A stretch of DNA of 9,748 nt from Nitrospiria bacterium (GTDB taxonomy: Bacteria; Nitrospirota; CAKKRA01; 9FT-COMBO-42-15). The notes beneath the pieces are model-generated. The model saw only the letters and a list, made by a program, of their open reading frames with translations, was not told the DNA's origin and searched no databases. The first letter of the stretch is position 1, and each line of letters begins with the position of its first letter. Positions 7,387 through 9,748 of the stretch are shown piece after piece. Position numbers and translations under genes: made by a program. The stretch lies in NCBI GenBank assembly GCA_919902475.1, contig CAKKRA010000220.1:1-9748 (forward strand), written 5' to 3'.

Positions 7387-7419
7387 AAAATATTGAATTG
7401 AATCGCTCAGTGCAACACC

Positions 7420-8097
7420 TCAGAGCAGCGGCCGGATGCGACCTACGAGCTCCTCAAGACAAAATGGAATCTGTGCACTGGCGCTGGCAACAGAGCACCA
7501 AGAGTCGCGAAACCGCACCATCATCCCGCCTGCATCACCGAGGCCTTGCACAACGCTGAGCGCGCTCATGTCTATGAGATTATAGAGGCTTACACCTGGA
7601 GGGCCGAGGGCTCCCATTAGATTGGTATCTTTGAGATCTGGAGGAAGCTCAAGGCGCTGGAGATCATCTGGCTGGGCATCCCATTGTGCAGTAGCAATAG
7701 CGCCAATCATGCGAGTGGCAAGACCGGGGGCGAGCGACGAAGGCTTTACTATCAGAATAAGACCATCTGATGAAGGACGCTTTAGAGGGAATAATATCTC
7801 CTCCTCTGCATCCGCATTCTCGCGAACTCCTCCATGACGGTATTTAATATAATAGTATACGGCTGGCTCGCCAGGCAAACGCTTGGGCTCCCTCACCTCG
7901 TAGCGAAATTCTTTATTATTCTCTATACGAGTAACAATTTCCTCCAGCCAACTCTTCTTTTCAGGGCATGGCTGGAAGCCGAGCTGCTCCAATGCTGCCT
8001 TTAATCTGCGATTTCTCTTAATTTGAGTTTTAATGCTCCAAACTAACAGAAGAACAACTGCTACTCCAACCAGCACAAAGGGCAGGTATTCAGGCAT
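7420..8097 (-). CDS. Unrecognised single-pass membrane-anchored protein, 225 aa
   Basis: No family is recognised. Residues 6-22 form one strongly hydrophobic helix followed by a basic stretch (KTQIKRNRRLK), predicting an N-in or uncleaved-anchor topology with a soluble domain of about 190 residues. The soluble part has a charged segment (45-75), a YYYIKYRHGG strand, an acidic patch (94-100), a region rich in Gly/Ala/Leu/Pro, and three cysteines (44, 201, 213). An ideal ribosome site (AGGAGG, 8108-8103) and a promoter (8115-8143) support expression. The DNA is clearly richer in G+C and in CGC/GAG/CTG-type codons than the AT-rich genes on both sides, which suggests acquisition from elsewhere. 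It abuts toxin debris. The ORF is very probably real given length, start signals and codon bias; the function is unknown. Confidence 0.72.
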   Translation of the reverse strand: MPEYLPFVLVGVAVVLLLVWSIKTQIKRNRRLKAALEQLGFQPCPEKKSWLEEIVTRIENNKEFRYEVREPKRLPGEPAVYYYIKYRHGGVRENADAEEEILFPLKRPSSDGLILIVKPSSLAPGLATRMIGAIATAQWDAQPDDLQRLELPPDLKDTNLMGALGPPGVSLYNLIDMSALSVVQGLGDAGGMMVRFRDSWCSVASASAQIPFCLEELVGRIRPLL

Positions 8098-8114
8098 TAA
8101 TGCCTCCTATTTAA

Positions 8115-8143
8115 ATATTATCTATGAAAGGATATTTTGTCAA
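8115..8143 (-). promoter_or_regulatory. Promoter of the 7420-8097 gene
   Basis: Minus strand: perfect -35 TTGACA (8143-8138), 17-nt spacer, -10 TAATAT (8120-8115; 4 of 6). The AGGAGG ribosome site (8108-8103) is only a few bases further on, so the leader would be very short. The -35 box begins right where recognisable HigB-like sequence ends. Confidence 0.5.
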
Positions 8144-8145
8144 GA

Positions 8146-8316
8146 TTTACGAAAACATATCCTCCGCTGCTTGTTAATCCTGATGCTGTGCTGCCCCTAA
8201 CGATTACCAGAAAGCTTCTCCAGCCGATTGCCTGGCAGCATTCTCATGTCTTCCAGATACTCAGCAGCATCTAAGATTAATTATTTTCTCAAAGCATTTC
8301 GTTGTTTTATGGAGTG
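8146..8316 (-). pseudogene. HigB-like (RelE superfamily, plasmid-maintenance killer) toxin remnant
   Basis: Reading the minus strand in one frame from about 8316 gives a sequence strongly like the core and C-terminal half of HigB-type toxins: an A-L-R-K-x-x-x-L-D-A-A helix, then LEDMRMLPGNRLEKL, SGNR, and GQHSIRINKQRRICF. The frame is broken by TAA at 8283-8281, where the family has Leu after R-K (a single TTA to TAA change would explain it), and by TAG at 8199-8197, where the family has Lys or similar between G-x-R and G-Q. The C-terminal end, normally about 15-20 residues with a V-x-(I/Y)-x-D-Y-H type ending, is missing, and the N-terminus is not clearly identifiable. It lies downstream of the RelE-type remnant. 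No HigA antitoxin partner is visible. This RNase cannot be made from this copy. Confidence 0.78.
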
Positions 8317-8321
8317 TCTTG

Positions 8322-8443
8322 TTAGATGCTGTCTATTCTCTTTTTCAATAAATCAGGGCTTCTCTTGCCATGAATTACCGCAAGGACTATTATCTTTTCT
8401 TCCTCAATAAGATAGATGATTTTGCAATGACCTTATATTTCAC
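8322..8443 (-). pseudogene. RelE/ParE-type toxin remnant with internal deletion and frameshift
   Basis: The toxin that normally follows a PF09720 antitoxin is present only at its ends. A GTG start (8443-8441) overlaps the antitoxin TGA in a GTGA arrangement and opens with VKYKVI, a typical toxin N-terminus. Sequence then passes at once, in another frame, to the C-terminal strands: HCKIIYLIEEEKIIVLAV, then HGKRSPDLLKKRIDSI, stopping at TAA 8324-8322. Roughly 50 middle residues of a normal toxin of about 95 residues are absent and the junction near 8430 is out of frame. The well-preserved ends suggest the deletion is fairly recent. No active toxin can result, leaving the antitoxin an orphan unless a homologous toxin exists elsewhere. 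Confidence 0.82.
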
Positions 8444-8661
8444 TGCCTGCTCACTAACCTATTATAAACATCTTCCCATGGAGAGCCTAATTCAGGGTTT
8501 TTATGGTAAGCCTCCAATCTTTCATTAATTATCTTTTTCTCCTCTTTGGTTATTTCGACCAATTCGGTTTTTTCTGCGATGGTATCCCAAATGTCTTCCA
8601 CCAGTTGAACTCTTTCTGGTATTGATAGTTCAAGGGTATCGGTTGCAGTTACTCTTTTCAT
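8440..8661 (-). CDS. Orphan addiction-module antitoxin (PF09720-type, RelE/ParE partner)
   Basis: A 73-aa protein with the layout of the 'putative addiction module component' antitoxins: an N-terminal helix with LELSIPERVQLVEDIWDTIA (10-29), a charged middle helix with EEKKIINERLEAYHKNP, and the closing GSPWEDVYNRL (59-69) motif that wraps the toxin. Such antitoxins bind and neutralise a RelE/ParE toxin encoded immediately downstream and usually autoregulate the operon. Here the downstream toxin is wrecked (8322-8443). A good ribosome site (AAGGAG, 8676-8671) and a near-consensus promoter (8723-8752) are kept, so the protein is probably still made. Retention could be chance, or could protect against related toxins. 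Family confidence is high; a present-day role is inference. Confidence 0.87.
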   Translation of the reverse strand: MKRVTATDTLELSIPERVQLVEDIWDTIAEKTELVEITKEEKKIINERLEAYHKNPELGSPWEDVYNRLVSRQ

Positions 8662-8722
8662 GGTTATTAGCTCCTTATTTGCGTCTAATATTTATTTTTA
8701 TACTTATTTTATGCTTAAGAAC

Positions 8723-8752
8723 ATTATATATAGCTATTGGGGGTATAGTCAA
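8723..8752 (-). promoter_or_regulatory. Promoter of the antitoxin gene
   Basis: Minus strand: -35 TTGACT (8752-8747), 18-nt spacer, perfect -10 TATAAT (8728-8723). The start is expected near 8717, giving a leader of about 55 nt ending in AAGGAG before ATG 8661. No inverted repeat suitable for an antitoxin operator was firmly identified. Confidence 0.62.
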
Positions 8753-8836
8753 GATTTTTTCGGCTACGGCTATTGCTATCCCCGGCATAAAGCGGCTCTG
8801 CAGTAGAAAAGTTCTCATCTCATGTTTGAAAAATAT

Positions 8837-8869
8837 GGGAAGCGTCCCGCTTATTCCCCGCTTATTCCC
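8837..8869. repeat. GC-rich palindrome with an 11-bp tandem duplication (REP-like)
   Basis: GGGAAGCG (8837-8844) can pair with CGCT plus TCCC (8848-8851 and 8855-8858) around a TCC loop, with TAT bulged. The 3' arm unit CGCTTATTCCC is then repeated exactly (8848-8858 and 8859-8869). The GC-rich imperfect hairpin stands out in AT-rich, non-coding surroundings and resembles the dispersed palindromes handled by REP-associated tyrosine transposases. No transposase is in the window, so this is an inference from shape and composition. The rest of 8753-8962 shows no supportable gene on either strand. Confidence 0.45.
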
Positions 8870-8962
8870 CAAAACAGGGCATTTTTATCGGAAATCAGTA
8901 GTCCTAAAGTCTTACCACGGGAGGCTGAGTGTCTGAGATTGGTAGCGGGTAGGCAGGGGGAG

Positions 8963-9253
8963 CTAATGTGCTGCTGCTTCTTTTGGATGCTCTCTTGTTT
9001 TTCTCTTTGTTTTTAATTCAACAGCCGTAACCGGCTTACCAAATACTTTTGATTCTTCTAAGATATTTTGGATGTGTTTTTTTTCTAATTCAGCCACGGT
9101 CTCTTTAAAAGACCTGAAGTCTTCTACACTTGGTGCCTCTTTAAAGGATTTGGATTTAAAGACTGCATTCTGTTTCTTGCTAAGAATAGTATAGAGTAAA
9201 CCAATAAGTGAAACAATACCTATTAAAGCTGTTATAGCAATAAAAAAAATCAT
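8963..9253 (-). CDS. Small single-pass membrane protein of unknown function, 96 aa
   Basis: Residues 1-24 are one hydrophobic helix (MIFFIAITALIGIVSLIGLL), followed by a Lys-rich turn, so the soluble part most likely faces the cytoplasm. Residues 37-75 are rich in charged residues and look helical or coiled (FRSFKETVAELEKKHIQNIL), and the tail is basic (KTKRKTREHPK). No domain is recognised. The ATG is 5 nt after the stop of the upstream small gene, and the ribosome site GGGAG lies inside that gene's last codons, so the two are co-transcribed and probably translationally coupled. Codon use matches the AT-rich surroundings. It is likely a true gene because of this arrangement; the function is unknown. 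Confidence 0.62.
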   Translation of the reverse strand: MIFFIAITALIGIVSLIGLLYTILSKKQNAVFKSKSFKEAPSVEDFRSFKETVAELEKKHIQNILEESKVFGKPVTAVELKTKRKTREHPKEAAAH

Positions 9254-9258
9254 TTTTA

Positions 9259-9492
9259 TTATCTCCCAATTCTCTTAAGTTTTTTCCCGTCAAGAGTATA
9301 TGCCCAGAAAAAAGATATACCCGTAGCAAATATTCCAGATGCAAAACTTAGTGCTATCAAAGTATCAGCTACATCAGTCCCCTCCAAAAGCTTAATTATA
9401 GGCACACCCAATCCTACAAGAGTAATTTTAGACACATCGAATAGGTATTTAGCCAGATTATCTTTTTGCTTCTCTGTTTTTATTAGAGGCAT
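9259..9492 (-). CDS. Small two-helix membrane protein of unknown function, 77 aa
   Basis: A short charged N-terminus (MPLIKTEKQKDNLAKYLFDV) leads into two probable membrane helices (about 22-36 and 43-65), then a basic tail (DGKKLKRIGR). The K-x-N-L-A-K-Y-L-x-D-(V/I)-S-K opening followed by two helices recurs in small uncharacterised membrane proteins of many bacteria; no function is assigned. It is the first gene of a two-gene unit with 8963-9253. An in-frame TAA lies just before the ATG, so the start cannot be moved upstream in this frame. The promoter -10 is only 11 nt from the ATG, giving a near-leaderless mRNA with no Shine-Dalgarno sequence inside it. The GGAGG at 9514-9510 is within the promoter spacer. 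Confidence 0.66.
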   Translation of the reverse strand: MPLIKTEKQKDNLAKYLFDVSKITLVGLGVPIIKLLEGTDVADTLIALSFASGIFATGISFFWAYTLDGKKLKRIGR

Positions 9493-9503
9493 TATTTAAA
9501 TTA

Positions 9504-9533
9504 ATTATACCTCCATAGAAATATATAAGTCAA
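9504..9533 (-). promoter_or_regulatory. Promoter of the two small membrane-protein genes
   Basis: Minus strand: -35 TTGACT (9533-9528), 18-nt spacer, perfect -10 TATAAT (9509-9504). The box sequences and spacer length match the antitoxin promoter at 8723-8752. Transcription would begin around 9497, about five bases before ATG 9492. Confidence 0.62.
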
Positions 9534-9748
9534 GGTTTTTAGCCTTTTTTCACAAAATCGGCCTTAACATTTGCCACATATTGAGAGATCTCAGACAAAA
9601 CCTGTATCTAAAGAAAAATAGGGGGTCAAAGAAATGTAACGAATGAAGATTTGAACTTCCCATTTACATGTTGAGGTAGTTGAGGGGGTGAAGGTGTGAG
9701 AGAGGGTGATGATTAATTGAGGGAAAAGTATTTTTAATTTTTAAGCGG
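9534..9748. other. Intergenic tail, no gene seen
   Basis: Every frame here is closed by stops within a short distance. The stretch contains a short GAGATCTC palindrome, a purine-rich plus-strand run (about 9672-9726) and an AT-rich end. No RNA gene, terminator or coding start could be supported. Confidence 0.5.

Noticed and set aside
7395..7430. Terminator after the 7420-8097 gene
   Set aside because: A short GCTC/GAGC stem can be drawn, but it has mismatches and no T-run.
8228..8410. Plus-strand open frame of 60 codons
   Set aside because: It is antisense to the two toxin remnants; the minus strand carries the recognisable protein sequence.
8675..8872. Minus-strand open frame of 65 codons
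   Set aside because: It runs through the REP-like palindrome and the antitoxin promoter and has no ribosome site or family likeness.
8622..9016. Two plus-strand open frames (104 and 64 codons)
   Set aside because: They cross the antitoxin start, its promoter and the palindrome, and show no coding-like composition or start signals.
9620..9665. Inverted repeat ATGTAA/TTACAT as a mobile-element end
   Set aside because: Only six paired bases, no matching partner elsewhere in the window and no transposase.

Overview
The window is AT-rich bacterial DNA with mostly housekeeping-type promoters (TTGAC plus TATAAT-like boxes) and short intergenic gaps. A complete lnt gene implies a Gram-negative cell with lipoproteins. 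Gene content and style (multi-GAF histidine kinase, stand-alone HD-GYP regulator, YqaA-type membrane protein, Mth938-domain protein) would fit a Deltaproteobacteria/Desulfobacterota or Nitrospirota-like organism. That placement is inference; there is no marker gene to settle it.

Layout. (1) 1-98, minus: the first 32 codons of a probable beta-carbonic anhydrase running off the left edge. It is preceded (about 150-277) by a strong promoter, a structured RNA of about 90 nt and an intrinsic terminator. This looks like an attenuated leader or a small RNA, and part of it resembles the 3' half of 5S rRNA. (2) 289-5291, minus: a tight four-gene operon from one promoter: HD-GYP protein with a pseudo-receiver, 861-aa membrane sensor kinase (GAF-GAF-PAS-HisKA-HATPase), response regulator with an intact receiver and a degenerate GGDEF-like domain, then a YqaA-family membrane protein. 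(3) 5492-7048, plus: lnt, transcribed divergently from its own promoter; its stop codon overlaps that of the convergent Mth938-domain gene (7045-7386). (4) 7420-8097, minus: a GC-richer, unrecognised, membrane-anchored protein. (5) 8146-8661, minus: toxin-antitoxin debris: an intact PF09720-type antitoxin, a RelE/ParE toxin reduced by an internal deletion and frameshift, and a HigB-like toxin with two in-frame stops. (6) 8662-8962: the antitoxin promoter, then a GC-rich palindrome with a tandem repeat. (7) 8963-9492, minus: two small coupled membrane-protein genes of unknown function, driven by a near-consensus promoter so close to the first start codon that the mRNA would be almost leaderless. 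(8) 9534-9748: no gene seen.

The operon in (2) is the main functional unit. The kinase most likely phosphorylates the intact receiver (Asp54) of the downstream regulator. Both c-di-GMP-type domains carry changes at key positions: the HD-GYP protein has Ser instead of the phospho-acceptor Asp and Met instead of the usual Lys in its HDxGK motif, and the GGDEF motif reads GDNTF. The module may therefore have moved from making or breaking c-di-GMP to binding or protein-protein signalling. The right third of the window is an accessory zone with decayed addiction modules, compositionally distinct DNA and repeats.
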